Origin: LiPW-15 sp964530925
GTDB lineage: Bacteria > Patescibacteriota > Minisyncoccia > UBA6257 > 2-01-FULL-56-20
Length of the DNA: 63,673 nucleotides
NCBI GenBank assembly: GCA_964530925.1
Contig: CAZHBZ010000004.1
Coordinates: 1 to 63,673 of the forward strand
Reading direction: 5' to 3'
The number at the start of each line of letters is the position of its first letter. The first letter of the stretch is position 1. The notes below the pieces were generated by a model. It saw only the letters and a program-made list of their open reading frames with translations. It made no database searches and was not told the DNA's origin. Positions 32,055 through 42,134 of this stretch are shown here, piece by piece. Position numbers and translations under genes: made by a program.

Positions 32055-32093
32055 GTTATAACGGACTTAGAGTGATGTCAATTTGCAGTTGAC

Positions 32094-32123
32094 AAAAAAC
32101 CGCCACATTTTTAAGAGTGGCGG
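32094..32123 (-). terminator. Terminator of 32126-32743 gene
   Basis: CCGCCAC / GTGGCGG stem and TTTTTT on the minus strand. Confidence 0.85.
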
Positions 32124-32125
32124 GA

Positions 32126-32743
32126 TTAGCGGGCCTTTTTTTGTTTAAAGGCGAAAATCAGAAGTACTACGGAAATCATTACTATCGCTCGCGCCGGATA
32201 AAGAGCGGCGAGATAGTTCCCTCCGACAAGGGCGGAACCGAGGCCGAAACTCATTGAGCAGAGTGTTCCGAGCCAAGGCTTGAATGGTTCGGTTGCTGTC
32301 TTTGACTTCGCGAGCCGGGAGATTGTCGGCCAATAGGCTAGAATCATTACTCCCTGGATGGACCAGTAGGCGGCGAGACCGCCGATTTCCCGGCCGAAGA
32401 AGTGGGCGGTAAGGGCCCAAGCAATGCAGATCTTCGCGATTCCTATCCCGCAAAAGATTTCGACTTTTGTGAACCTGAGAGCCGTGAGCCTTTGTCCCGC
32501 GAGTATCGCGATAAGCGTTGCCCACACAATGAAAAGATCGGTCGTGTTGGAGATGGCGCTTAGGATGTCCCGCTTTCCAGAGGCGACATAGCTTGCGAAG
32601 CTTATCGTAACGGTGGCGGTGAAGATAAGCCACGTAGAAAATGGAGGCTCGGTTTTTTTCTTCGCGGCGAGAAACGCGTACCAGCACGCGAAGGGGATGC
32701 CAACGAGCGAGGCCAGGAGCGCGAAGACGCCTTGCGTGTTCAA
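32126..32743 (-). CDS. Multi-pass membrane protein, unknown family
   Basis: 205 residues with about seven hydrophobic helices. The spacing of short helices and Pro/Trp in the loops recalls PQ-loop/PnuC-like small transporters, but no diagnostic motif is seen. The TTG start at 32743 is supported by AAAGGAG about 10 nt upstream. Confidence 0.75.
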   Translation of the reverse strand: MNTQGVFALLASLVGIPFACWYAFLAAKKKTEPPFSTWLIFTATVTISFASYVASGKRDILSAISNTTDLFIVWATLIAILAGQRLTALRFTKVEIFCGIGIAKICIAWALTAHFFGREIGGLAAYWSIQGVMILAYWPTISRLAKSKTATEPFKPWLGTLCSMSFGLGSALVGGNYLAALYPARAIVMISVVLLIFAFKQKKAR

Positions 32744-32813
32744 GTAATAATTCTCCTTTCCTTTTATTTAATGTCCTGCCGGTATACTAGGTTCCCGAGT
32801 ATCCAAAGTCAAT

Positions 32814-33854
32814 CTAGCCGGCTATATATTTTTTAATCAGAGTCTCAACTTCTTTTGCGTTTTTTGTTCCCATGAGGTTCATTCTTAATTCTTTGGCGCC
32901 ATCAAAGCCGGATACATAGGCCTTGAAATGTTTTTTCATGACTTCGAAGCGTTTTACCCCCACACCTATTGCGTTGTTGTTTTTCTTGCCAGCGGATTCG
33001 ACGTTTTTCGGTTTGCCATTCAGATAGGTGTGAGGGTTAATCCCGTGGAAAAGCTTCTCAAATAGCTTCGCATGTTCCAGAAGTATTTTGAGTCTTTTTT
33101 CTTTGGTGATTTTGGGTGCGCGTCCAGTCATGAGCCATGGCGTTCCAAATATCGCCCGGCCGAACATTACTCCGTCCACTTTGTATTTTTTAATCTTTTC
33201 TTTTGCATCAGCTTGGTCTTTCACATCTCCGTTTCCGAGGATTAGAGTTTTGGGAGAGTATTTGTCCCTAAGTCTTAAAACCTTTTCCGCCAGTTCCCAG
33301 CGCGCCGGAACTTTAGACATTTCTTTTCTGGTCCGAAAATGGACAGTCAGGGCCGCCGGCTTGGTTTTTAAAAGATGTGGGAGCCATTCGTCGAGCGTCT
33401 CCGCGCCGTAGCCTACACGGGTCTTAACCGAAATAGGAAGTTTTGGCGCGCCCTTCATTGCCGCGAGAATTATTTTTACGGCGAGTTTCGGATTTTTTAT
33501 AAGCGCGGCTCCGGCGCCCTGTTTCTCAACCGATTTATCCGGACAACCGAGATTTATATCTATACCGTCGAATCCCAGTTTTTGAACTAGGCTCGCGGCT
33601 TTTTCCATATGTTCCGGTTGGGAGGTAAAAAGCTGAGCGACTATCGGCCGTTCGGATTCGCTAAACCAAAGGTCGGGCAAAAGCTTATCGATGCCTTTGG
33701 AGCATAGGCCGTCTGCGGAAACAAATTCTGTCCAAAACACATCCGGCTTGCCGTATTTGGCGATTATTCGGCGAAAAGCGGCGTCGGTCACATCCGCCAT
33801 CGGCGCCAACGCGAATATCGGTCGCTTCAGTTTTTTCCAAAAACCTTGAATCAT
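32814..33854 (-). CDS. dus: tRNA-dihydrouridine synthase
   Basis: 346 residues. Reduces uridine in the tRNA D-loop using FMN and NADPH. TIM-barrel motifs: FALAPMADVTDAAFRR at the start, NLGCPDKSVEKQGAGAALI with the catalytic Cys, SVKTRVGYG and LGNGDV (FMN phosphate site). A C-terminal helical domain is present. Which Dus subfamily it belongs to is not clear from motifs alone. Confidence 0.95.
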   Translation of the reverse strand: MIQGFWKKLKRPIFALAPMADVTDAAFRRIIAKYGKPDVFWTEFVSADGLCSKGIDKLLPDLWFSESERPIVAQLFTSQPEHMEKAASLVQKLGFDGIDINLGCPDKSVEKQGAGAALIKNPKLAVKIILAAMKGAPKLPISVKTRVGYGAETLDEWLPHLLKTKPAALTVHFRTRKEMSKVPARWELAEKVLRLRDKYSPKTLILGNGDVKDQADAKEKIKKYKVDGVMFGRAIFGTPWLMTGRAPKITKEKRLKILLEHAKLFEKLFHGINPHTYLNGKPKNVESAGKKNNNAIGVGVKRFEVMKKHFKAYVSGFDGAKELRMNLMGTKNAKEVETLIKKYIAG

Positions 33855-33924
33855 TACCTATCAAAGATATGTTCTAAGGCGTCGCTTGGCAAACTTGAAT
33901 TTCCGTTTTTGTTATAATTTAAAG

Positions 33925-34467
33925 ATGAAAAAGAAAATTGAATGGAACAGCGTGACCTGGTACTCGAAAGTTTTGGCCGGAGCGGTCTTCGCGCTTTTGC
34001 CATTACTCACATTTTATATTGGTATACGGACGGGTTTCTTCATGGGGTCAACGCCGCCGCAAGTGAACATTTACATTCCTAGATCCGCCGAAGAAGGGTA
34101 CAAGACTTACGCGAATAAAGAAGTCGGCTTCTCTCTAAAATATCCTTCCGCCTGGACTTTGTCCGAATCATCGGACCAGTACGCGCTTGCTTCTTTTGGA
34201 CCTGCCGGTCAGGAGAATGTAAAAGTTTATCTTCAAAAAAATTCTTACAAAGATATTTACGCGCTGAAGGCCGCGGTGGACAAGCGGATAGGGGCGCCCG
34301 CGGAATCTATCATCAAGCACACCAAGGATTTCGACGCGCTTTTCTATGGGAAGTTAAACGGCGCGGCGGTTATGTATGTGCCGATAGATCGCGACATTAT
34401 CTTGGGTATAACCGGACCGGACGATTCCTCGACGCTTAGCATACTTAATTCTTTTGTGAGGCTATAG
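33925..34467 (+). CDS. Single-TM protein with PsbP-like outer domain
   Basis: 180 residues from the ATG at 33925. TM helix at about 14-36, then YKTYANKEVGFSLKYPSAWTLSE, the pattern of PsbP/MOG1-like domains often found on bacterial surface proteins. TATAAT ends exactly 6 nt before this ATG, which decides the start against an upstream in-frame codon. It is followed 2 nt later by the next gene. Confidence 0.75.
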   Translation: MKKKIEWNSVTWYSKVLAGAVFALLPLLTFYIGIRTGFFMGSTPPQVNIYIPRSAEEGYKTYANKEVGFSLKYPSAWTLSESSDQYALASFGPAGQENVKVYLQKNSYKDIYALKAAVDKRIGAPAESIIKHTKDFDALFYGKLNGAAVMYVPIDRDIILGITGPDDSSTLSILNSFVRL

Positions 34468-34469
34468 TT

Positions 34470-35027
34470 ATGGATATATTCTCGCATGGGCTTTGGGCAG
34501 TTGCGGGCGGGAAATTTGTCGAGCGAAAAATAAAAAGATCGCTAAATGTCTGGTTTGTCGCTTGGTGGGGTATTTTTCCGGATCTTTTTGCGTTCGCCAT
34601 TCCCTTTGTTTGGATGGGGGTGGAACTTTTAGCCGGAGACATTTCCTGGAGCCGGCTACCGCATCTGAGTGAGAGCGAGCCGCCCGCATTCTTGGGGGGC
34701 ACCGGGGTCTTTCAATTAGCGAGTTCGCTCTATAATGTCAGCCATAGCCTGTTTATCATTACCGGAAGCTTCCTTTTGGCTTGGTGGATATTGAAACGCG
34801 TTCCTTGGGAAATGTTCGGTTGGTTTCTGCACGTGCTCATAGATATCCCGACTCATCCTTATGATTTTTTCCCAACCCCGCTTTTTTGGCCGCTTTCAAC
34901 GTGGAAGTTCGTCCACGGATTTTCTTGGGCAACACCATGGTTTATGGTTTTGGATATAACTAGTTTAGTTTTGGTCTACGCGTATTTTTTCAAAAAGAAA
35001 ATGCTTTTCCGAAAAAAGCAAAAATAA
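34470..35027 (+). CDS. YdjM/DUF457-like membrane metal-dependent hydrolase family
   Basis: 185 residues, about four TM helices. N-terminal MDIFSHGLWA with a conserved His, WWGIFPDLFAF with an Asp, and the later HVLIDIPTHPYDF and FVHGFSW His/Asp clusters resemble the DUF457 (YdjM) family of inner-membrane proteins. Enzymatic activity is predicted, not shown. Confidence 0.7.
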   Translation: MDIFSHGLWAVAGGKFVERKIKRSLNVWFVAWWGIFPDLFAFAIPFVWMGVELLAGDISWSRLPHLSESEPPAFLGGTGVFQLASSLYNVSHSLFIITGSFLLAWWILKRVPWEMFGWFLHVLIDIPTHPYDFFPTPLFWPLSTWKFVHGFSWATPWFMVLDITSLVLVYAYFFKKKMLFRKKQK

Positions 35028-35062
35028 AAAATAGTTCCAGCCCGAGGCCGGAACTATTTTTT
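35026..35062. terminator. Shared terminator of convergent genes
   Basis: AAAAAATAGTTCC / GGAACTATTTTTT arms; works for the plus-strand gene and dnaX. Confidence 0.92.
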
Positions 35063-36164
35063 ATTGCTTGGATTCCAAAAGCGCAAGTTCCAGGGGGATT
35101 GAGGCGAATGGGCTATAGCGCATTTCTCCGTAGGCGCGGATAAGGGACCGCAGAAGCGGGACGGTAGCGGCCGGGGAGGCGAGCTTCGCGGTTTTCTTCA
35201 TTCTCTCCAACTCTTCTTTTGTGAATTCTTCGGAGAAACCTTTTTCAAGGTCAGGATTTAGGGAAAGCGTCAGCGCCTTTTCTATATAATGGATAAGGTC
35301 TCTAGTGAATTGAATGAGATTTAAACCTTCTTCTTTTAGCTCCGCGATGTAGGCTATCGCTTCTTTGGACGCGCCGGTGAGGGCGAGGGAAGACATTTTT
35401 TCGACCTTACTTAACGAGGCGCGGCCAACAACCCGTTCAGCCATGTCGAGATCAATATTTTTAGCCATGCCGGCGATTTGGTCGAGAAGAGACTCGGCGT
35501 CGCGCAAACTTCCTTCGCTCGCGGAAGCGATAAGTTCCAAGGCGTCGGGGGATATGTCGATTTTTTCGGCTTTAGTTATGCGAGCGAGTTTTTCGAGTAT
35601 CGCGGTTTTCGGCAGTTTCTTGAAAAGGAAGCGTTGGGTGCGGGAAGTTATGGTTGGCGGAAGTTTTTCGAATTCCGTGGTGGCCAAAACGAAGACAGCG
35701 TGCGCCGGAGGTTCTTCAAGCGTTTTTAAAAGCGCGTTGAAGGCCGGGCCGGTCAACATATGCGCTTCGTCGATAATGTAAACCTTGTTGGTGTGGCGGA
35801 TGGGTGCTTGGCGGACGTTTTCTTTTAGATTTCTTATTTCGTCAATGCCGCGGTTAGAGGCCGCGTCGATTTCGATAACGTCTAGGGCGCTGCCCGCGTC
35901 TATATCCTTGCAGGCATCGCATTCATTACAGGGTTCGCCTAAGTTTCTAAATTCCGGATCCTTAGCTCGCTTTTCGCAATTTAAAAGTTTTGCGAGAAGC
36001 CTTGCGGTCGTAGTTTTGCCGGTTCCGCGCGGTCCGTAGAAAAGATAGCTTTGGCCGAGACGGCCAAGACGCGCGGCGTTCCTTAGGACCTCCACATTGG
36101 TTTCGTGGCCCACCAAAGAGGAGAGGTCTTTGGGGCGGTATTTTCGATAGAGGGCTTGAGCCAT
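35061..36164 (-). CDS. dnaX: DNA polymerase III subunit gamma/tau (short form)
   Basis: 367 residues, the clamp-loader ATPase. Walker A GPRGTGKTTTARLLAKL, zinc-binding Cys set C...CNECDAC, Walker B IIDEAHML, sensor SRTQRFLF. The length corresponds to the gamma-like part; no tau C-terminal domains IV-V. I see no A-rich slippery site that would matter at this length. Confidence 0.96.
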   Translation of the reverse strand: MAQALYRKYRPKDLSSLVGHETNVEVLRNAARLGRLGQSYLFYGPRGTGKTTTARLLAKLLNCEKRAKDPEFRNLGEPCNECDACKDIDAGSALDVIEIDAASNRGIDEIRNLKENVRQAPIRHTNKVYIIDEAHMLTGPAFNALLKTLEEPPAHAVFVLATTEFEKLPPTITSRTQRFLFKKLPKTAILEKLARITKAEKIDISPDALELIASASEGSLRDAESLLDQIAGMAKNIDLDMAERVVGRASLSKVEKMSSLALTGASKEAIAYIAELKEEGLNLIQFTRDLIHYIEKALTLSLNPDLEKGFSEEFTKEELERMKKTAKLASPAATVPLLRSLIRAYGEMRYSPFASIPLELALLESKQ

Positions 36165-36258
36165 TTGCCTCCATTATATGGGACTTTTCTCCAAAATGAA
36201 ACTTGCAATTTTATCCCCGCGTGGGCATATTTAACCCAGCGTGGTTAGAGGAGGGATT

Positions 36259-36519
36259 ATGAAGAAAGACGAAACGCAAACCTGGTTCCTTCAGAAGGTT
36301 AATGATACGTTTATGCTTTACAATGAAAATGCGAGTAGGGTCCGCGCCATGAATAATTCCCGGGAACCCATTTCTTCGTCCGAGGCGATGAACAGAGTCC
36401 GTGAGGACTTCAAGGACAGGGGATTCAAAGTTATCAGCATGGAGCGGGTGGTTATGGTGACGATTACGCCGGTTCGTCCCCGAAAGAAGCTTTCGCCAAA
36501 GCCAAAGAAGAGCGGATAA
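36259..36519 (+). CDS. Small hypothetical protein, SD-led
   Basis: 86 residues, not recognised; basic C-terminus (RPRKKLSPKPKKSG). GAGGAGGG precedes the ATG at 36259; an upstream GTG at 36241 lacks such a site. A terminator follows. Confidence 0.7.
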   Translation: MKKDETQTWFLQKVNDTFMLYNENASRVRAMNNSREPISSSEAMNRVREDFKDRGFKVISMERVVMVTITPVRPRKKLSPKPKKSG

Positions 36520-36526
36520 AAAGCAG

Positions 36527-36548
36527 GAGCCCATTCGGGCTCTTTTTT
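36527..36548 (+). terminator. Intrinsic terminator
   Basis: GAGCCC-ATTC-GGGCTC followed by TTTTTT. Confidence 0.92.
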
Positions 36549-36592
36549 GTTTATCTGTAATTCTCGGGTAAGATTAAGATACTTTTATTCAT

Positions 36593-37888
36593 ATGCGCCG
36601 GGCAATTTTCGCAATATTGTTTTTAGGTTTGGGTTTCAGTTTATTTTTGATACCCCGTGGCATTGTCATAGAGCCGGGAGCCAAGAGCGGACTCGGCGCC
36701 CAAATCGCCGAAGTTGTCCCGGGAGAAGGCGGCGCGGGAACTTTGGATGGGCAGGTTGAGGCAACCAGCACGCCGACATCTACTAATGCTTACTTTGTGC
36801 CGAAAGGTTCAACGGATTTACCGCCCCAGCCGCAACTTCCGAATCCGCCAGTTGTGGTTAAGGCCGTTTATCTTACGGGTTGGTCCGCCGGCAGTACGAA
36901 AACCGTAGACAGAATTATCTCGCTTATTAAGCGCACGGAATTGAACGCGGTGGTTATCGATATAAAAGATTATTCCGGTTATGTTTCTTACGCGATGGAT
37001 ATTCCGCTCGTTAAAGAAAGCGGGGCGATGAGGGACTTGCGGATAATTTCCCCGAACTTGGTTATTAAAAAGTTCCACGACGCCGGCATTTATGTCATCG
37101 GCAGGATTACGGTTTTTCAAGATCCGATGCTCGCGAAGCTGAAGCCGGAATGGGCGCTTAAGAATAAAACCACTGGCGAGCTTTGGGTTGATAATAAAAA
37201 ACTTGCCTGGATGGATCCGGCGGGACAAGGGACTTGGGATTATGTTATCTCTATCGCCAAGGAAGCCGTGGGCCGGGGTTTCGACGAAATAAATTTTGAC
37301 TATATCCGTTTTGCTTCCGATGGCAGCATTGGGAATATCAGTTATCCCTATTGGGATATGAAAACCCCGCGACATAAAGTTATCGCCGAATTTTATTCAT
37401 ACTTAAGAGAGAAGATGGGTTCCACGAAAATTTCCGCGGACCTTTTTGGACTTGCCACGGTGAACAGAGACGACCTTGGCATCGGCCAGGTCATCGAAGA
37501 CGCGTATAAATATTTCGATTATGTGGCGCCGATGGTTTACCCCTCCCACTACGCGCCAGGCTTTATCGGTATCCAAAACCCGGGAGCGCATCCTTATGAG
37601 GTGATGAAATATTCTTTAGATAAAGCTTTAGAAAAGTGGTTGGCGCTCGCGCATCCAAAGAGCACTTCGACCGAGGCTATTCCCGAAGAGAAGCTCGGAA
37701 AGTTGAGGCCTTGGATACAGGACTTCAATATGGGCGCGACTTACGACGCGGCGATGGTGAAAAAAGAGTTTCAGGCAGTTTATGATTCCTTAGAGAAGGG
37801 GACGACATCCGCCGCTTACGCGGGATGGCTCATTTGGGACCCGAAAAATATTTATACCGAAGGGGCCCTGGCCCCGGAAAATAGTTAA
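36593..37888 (+). CDS. Putative glycoside hydrolase (DUF4015/COG1306-like)
   Basis: 431 residues. Signal/anchor helix at 4-24, a Pro/Thr-rich linker, then a TIM-barrel-like domain from about 88: VKAVYLTGWSAGS, NAVVIDIKDYSGYVSY, YVIGRITVFQDPMLA, WMDPAGQGTWDYVISIAKEAVGRGFDEINFDYIRF and VAPMVYPSHYAPG. These blocks match the DUF4015 putative glycosyl hydrolase family; Asp and Glu in DEINFDYIRF are likely catalytic-site residues. The substrate, probably extracellular or cell-wall sugar, is unknown. Confidence 0.88.
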   Translation: MRRAIFAILFLGLGFSLFLIPRGIVIEPGAKSGLGAQIAEVVPGEGGAGTLDGQVEATSTPTSTNAYFVPKGSTDLPPQPQLPNPPVVVKAVYLTGWSAGSTKTVDRIISLIKRTELNAVVIDIKDYSGYVSYAMDIPLVKESGAMRDLRIISPNLVIKKFHDAGIYVIGRITVFQDPMLAKLKPEWALKNKTTGELWVDNKKLAWMDPAGQGTWDYVISIAKEAVGRGFDEINFDYIRFASDGSIGNISYPYWDMKTPRHKVIAEFYSYLREKMGSTKISADLFGLATVNRDDLGIGQVIEDAYKYFDYVAPMVYPSHYAPGFIGIQNPGAHPYEVMKYSLDKALEKWLALAHPKSTSTEAIPEEKLGKLRPWIQDFNMGATYDAAMVKKEFQAVYDSLEKGTTSAAYAGWLIWDPKNIYTEGALAPENS

Positions 37889-37889
37889 C

Positions 37890-37927
37890 CATATCAACCA
37901 ACTGACGGTCGTCAGTTGGTTGATATG
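37890..37927. repeat. Perfect 17-bp-arm palindrome
   Basis: CATATCAACCAACTGAC / GTCAGTTGGTTGATATG around GGTC. No T-run follows, so it is a hairpin of unclear use, comparable to the one before ligA. Confidence 0.65.
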
Positions 37928-37986
37928 CGGTTGGCTGTGGTGGATGCTGGCGTTTTGGTGGGTGGGGGTTTGCCGGGTAGACCAGT

Positions 37987-38002
37987 TGCCTGCCGGCAGG
38001 CA
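37987..38002. repeat. Dispersed GCCTGCCGGCAGGC palindrome
   Basis: 16-bp palindrome TGCCTGCCGGCAGGCA, itself between ACCAG and CTGGT half-sites. Confidence 0.8.
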
Positions 38003-38024
38003 GGTGCTCGATCTGGTGACGGGG

Positions 38025-38052
38025 TTGACAAATTCTGTAGATTTGCTATAAT
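38025..38052 (+). promoter_or_regulatory. Promoter
   Basis: TTGACA (38025-38030), 16 bp, TATAAT (38047-38052), upstream of an SD-led small gene. Confidence 0.85.
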
Positions 38053-38090
38053 CTAGGCTCAAAATCAGTTCTTCAAAAGAAAGGAGCTAT

Positions 38091-38495
38091 ATGTTGCTCG
38101 AAATCGGAAACCAGATCGTCGAGCTCACGGATCTGGCCACGATGCGGCTCGAAAGGGCCGCAAAGAAGGCCCAGGTTCGCATCCGGCGCCGCCGGATGAC
38201 TCCGCCTCCGGCCGGAGCGAAGGAGGAGGACAACGTCTTCGTCGTCGGCACACGCGCCGAAAGGCGCCGGGGCAAGATCGAAGTCCGGGCGGAGTTCCAG
38301 AGGCACTTCCGCGACATTGCGGAGGACGCCGAGGAGCTCAACCGCTACTTCGACGACCTCGACCTCGACGACGACCTCGACCTCGACAGCGAGGAGTTCT
38401 TCGCTCGGGGATGGGATCCCTACCCGGACGAACCGCCATCGGAATTCTATGCGAGCGGTCACTACCTCGACGACCTCGACCTCAACTTCTTCTAG
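38091..38495 (+). CDS. Acidic hypothetical protein with DLD repeats
   Basis: 134 residues, not recognised. Basic N-terminal half (RIRRRRM), then an acidic C-terminal half with the near-repeat DDLDLDDDLDLD and YLDDLDLNFF. AAAGGAG lies 5 nt before the ATG and consensus promoter and terminator flank it. Codons are almost all G/C-ending, sharply unlike neighbouring genes. Confidence 0.75.
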   Translation: MLLEIGNQIVELTDLATMRLERAAKKAQVRIRRRRMTPPPAGAKEEDNVFVVGTRAERRRGKIEVRAEFQRHFRDIAEDAEELNRYFDDLDLDDDLDLDSEEFFARGWDPYPDEPPSEFYASGHYLDDLDLNFF

Positions 38496-38508
38496 CTCTT
38501 TCTCGTTC

Positions 38509-38533
38509 GCCCCGACCTAGGTCGGGGCTTTTT
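38509..38533 (+). terminator. Intrinsic terminator
   Basis: GCCCCGACC-TA-GGTCGGGGC then TTTTTG. Confidence 0.93.
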
Positions 38534-38655
38534 GATTCTTTGAACGCTTGAAACAGGACGATTAATGAGGAAGAATGAATATGCAGAGTGACGATTTTTC
38601 ACAAGATTTTGTCTGTCGCTACCTACTACCAACTACCTACTACTTATTGCTTTTT

Positions 38656-39372
38656 ATGTCCTACGAATTCAAAAACCAAAAATTTCAGGGCCCGCTTGAG
38701 AAGCTCTTGGAGATAATCGAAGCAAAAAAACTTTCAGTTTCGGAAGTAAGTCTAGCCGAAGTCACCGACGATTTTTTGAAATATTTGGAACAGGCGGAAA
38801 AAATTGATTTTACGATGCTCGCGGATTTCATTTCTGTCGCGAGCAAGCTGATTTTAATAAAATCGAAGTCTCTTTTGCCCGATCTGGCGCTCAACGAAGA
38901 GGAAGAGGCGGACATAAAAGATCTGGAGCGCAGGTTAGCTTTGTATCAGGAATTTAAGGCGGCAAAAAAGAATTTTGAAACATTGTGGCTTTCTAAGAAT
39001 GTTTCACACGCTCGTCAGTATTTGGGGAGCCTCGAAATGGTCAAGGTTTTTTACCCCGGAGAAAGGGTGACCAATGATTCATTGGTCGGGGCCTTGTCGC
39101 GTATATCCGACGCGGTTCGGAAACTTTCCGAGGAGACCAAGACCATCCGCGAAAAAATAATATCTCTCGAAGAAAAAATAAAAGAGGTGGTGGCGCGCGT
39201 TAAGGACGCGGGGGAGACAAGTCTTGGGAAGCTTTCCGAAGCCAAGACGAAATCGGAGATAATCGTCATCTTTTTGGCTATATTACATCTGGCTCGCGAA
39301 CAACTGGTGCGGCTCGAGCAAGGAGACAATTTTTCTGATATAATTGTAAAAAATAAGGATAGCGAATCATGA
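38656..39372 (+). CDS. scpA: Segregation and condensation protein A
   Basis: 238 residues. Kleisin that bridges the SMC heads. The start MSYEFKNQKFQGPLEKLLEIIEAKKL carries the family's F-x-GPL-x-LL-x-LI motif; a helical centre and a winged-helix C-terminus (TKSEIIVIFLAILHLAREQLVRLEQ) follow. The start at 38656 is chosen because the frame upstream reads through a stutter spacer (CTACCTACTAC words). scpB follows 85 nt later. Confidence 0.94.
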   Translation: MSYEFKNQKFQGPLEKLLEIIEAKKLSVSEVSLAEVTDDFLKYLEQAEKIDFTMLADFISVASKLILIKSKSLLPDLALNEEEEADIKDLERRLALYQEFKAAKKNFETLWLSKNVSHARQYLGSLEMVKVFYPGERVTNDSLVGALSRISDAVRKLSEETKTIREKIISLEEKIKEVVARVKDAGETSLGKLSEAKTKSEIIVIFLAILHLAREQLVRLEQGDNFSDIIVKNKDSES

Positions 39373-39457
39373 ATCAGGAATCGTGGGTTCCCGTAATTCA
39401 TTATTCCTAATTCCTTATTCCTTGTCGTTTTATCTCAAATCAAAGTAGCAGGAGCTT

Positions 39458-40042
39458 ATGGAAGAAACACAGCAAAACAATAAATTGGCGGCCCTGGAAG
39501 CGCTCCTTTTCGTGCATGGAGAGCCGATGCCTGTAAAAAAAATAGCGGAAATTTTGAAAATGGAAGATGCGGAGGCCGAAGCGCTTATTAGCGGTTTTGA
39601 AGCAAAGCTTTTGGAATCTAATCGAGGCCTTTCGCTTGTTTCATTGGGCGGCAGGGTTCAGCTTGCGACCAAACCGGAACTTAATTCGGCGCTCGAGGAT
39701 TTTGTGAAAGCGGAACTTTCCGAGGAATTATCGCCAGCAAGCCTTGAAGTTCTTTCTTTGATTTCCTATCTAGGACCCATATCTAGAAGCAAACTCGAAT
39801 ATATTCGAGGGGTTAATTCTAGTTTCATTCTGCGGAGTCTCTTGATTCGGGGACTTGTAGAGCGCTCTACTGATCCGGAGCATTCTTTGGCTTATCTTTA
39901 CCAGCCGACCTTCGCGCTTCTGGAACATCTGGGAATAAAATCCCAAAAGGATTTGCCGGATTATGAAAAATTCCGTTCGCTTCTCGCGCCAGTAGTCGAA
40001 GGAGAGGTCGTAGAAGAAACATCAAAAGAAAATCAAGAATGA
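39458..40042 (+). CDS. scpB: Segregation and condensation protein B
   Basis: 194 residues. Two winged-helix domains; starts KLAALEALLFVHGEPMPVKKIAEIL, with the usual ALEVLSLISYLGPISRSKLEYIRGVNSS block. Works with ScpA and SMC (not in window). An AGGAG site precedes the ATG. The 3' end overlaps the next gene by 4 nt. Confidence 0.94.
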   Translation: MEETQQNNKLAALEALLFVHGEPMPVKKIAEILKMEDAEAEALISGFEAKLLESNRGLSLVSLGGRVQLATKPELNSALEDFVKAELSEELSPASLEVLSLISYLGPISRSKLEYIRGVNSSFILRSLLIRGLVERSTDPEHSLAYLYQPTFALLEHLGIKSQKDLPDYEKFRSLLAPVVEGEVVEETSKENQE

Positions 40043-41002
40043 TAAGATATCGTCTTCAAATTGTCGCCTTTTTCGCGATAGTTGCAGCGGTTCTTTTGGG
40101 AAGCCGGGGTTTCGCGGAAAAGAACGATATTATTTCGGTTGCTAACATCGGAGAGGCCACGGGGATGCTTCGGGCCGAGGGGGCGAACTCTCCTGTTCTT
40201 CCCGTAGACGACTCCGTCGCGACAGCCAAAGCGATGCTTGGAGAAACCGCTCAACTTTCGCCAAAACCTCCCTTTTATCGGGCGGCCAATGATCCGGTTC
40301 CGGAAATCGGGTCGGAGTCGGCGTTGATTTTTGATGTGCAATCCGGTGAAAAATATCTTGATGTTGCCGCGGCGAAGCGTTGGCCAATCGCGTCCCTTAG
40401 TAAACTTATGACCGCGGCAGTGGTTTACGAAAGACTGGATTTGGATTCAAAAATTATTTTGGCGCCGGAAGATTTTGAAGATGGGGATAATCCAATTTTT
40501 ACTGCCGGGGAAATTTATAAAACCCGCGATCTTTTGAAAGTTATGCTTGTGGCGTCGAGGAATACCGCGGCGAATGCTCTGGCAAGGAGTTATGGCTATG
40601 AAAAGTTTTTGAAAGAGATGAATGATAAAGCCAAGGGCTGGGGGATGGATAATACTTATTTTGACGATCCTTCCGGACTTTCCGTATCCAATCAATCTTC
40701 GGCCGACGACCTTTTAAAACTTATTCGGGGTATTACCTCGGAACGTCCGGAGATTTGGCAAACTACGCAAAACGCGAAAGTTTCGATAAAAGACACTGAG
40801 ACGGGAAAGATAAGGAGTTTTGCCAGCACTAACCAGTTTGTTAGTCGCCGGGATTTTTACGGAGGAAAGACCGGATATACTTTAGAAGCGAGCGGCAACC
40901 TTATAACCGTTTTCTTGTATGGGAAGCGGACAATAGGTATTATTGTACTTGGAAGCGCCGACAGATTTGGCGAGACCGAGAAACTTTTTACCTGGTTTAC
41001 AA

Positions 41003-41025
<23 letters not shown>
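40039..41025 (+). CDS. Serine-type D-Ala-D-Ala carboxypeptidase (PBP5/DacF-like)
   Basis: 328 residues. Trims peptidoglycan stem peptides outside the membrane. Signal/anchor helix at 7-27; peptidase S11 motifs SxxK in IASLSKLMTA, SxN in ASRNTAANAL and KTG in GGKTGYTLEA. There is no long C-terminal beta domain, so it is a short form. Coupled to scpB by ATGATAA and overlapping mraY. Confidence 0.93.
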
Positions 41026-42049
<1,024 letters not shown>

Positions 42050-42051
42050 CA

Positions 42052-42125
42052 ATTTTTAGTATTTTGTATCGAGTATGAAGTATTTGGTATGGATGCCTAA
42101 TACTTTATACAAAACACTATATACT
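42052..42125. repeat. Stutter-type spacer between mraY and recG
   Basis: Repeated AGTATTTTGTAT/GAAGTATTTGGTAT words and their inverse (ATACTTTATACAAAACA), AT-rich, no gene. Confidence 0.5.
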
Positions 42126-42134
42126 CTCTCGCAG

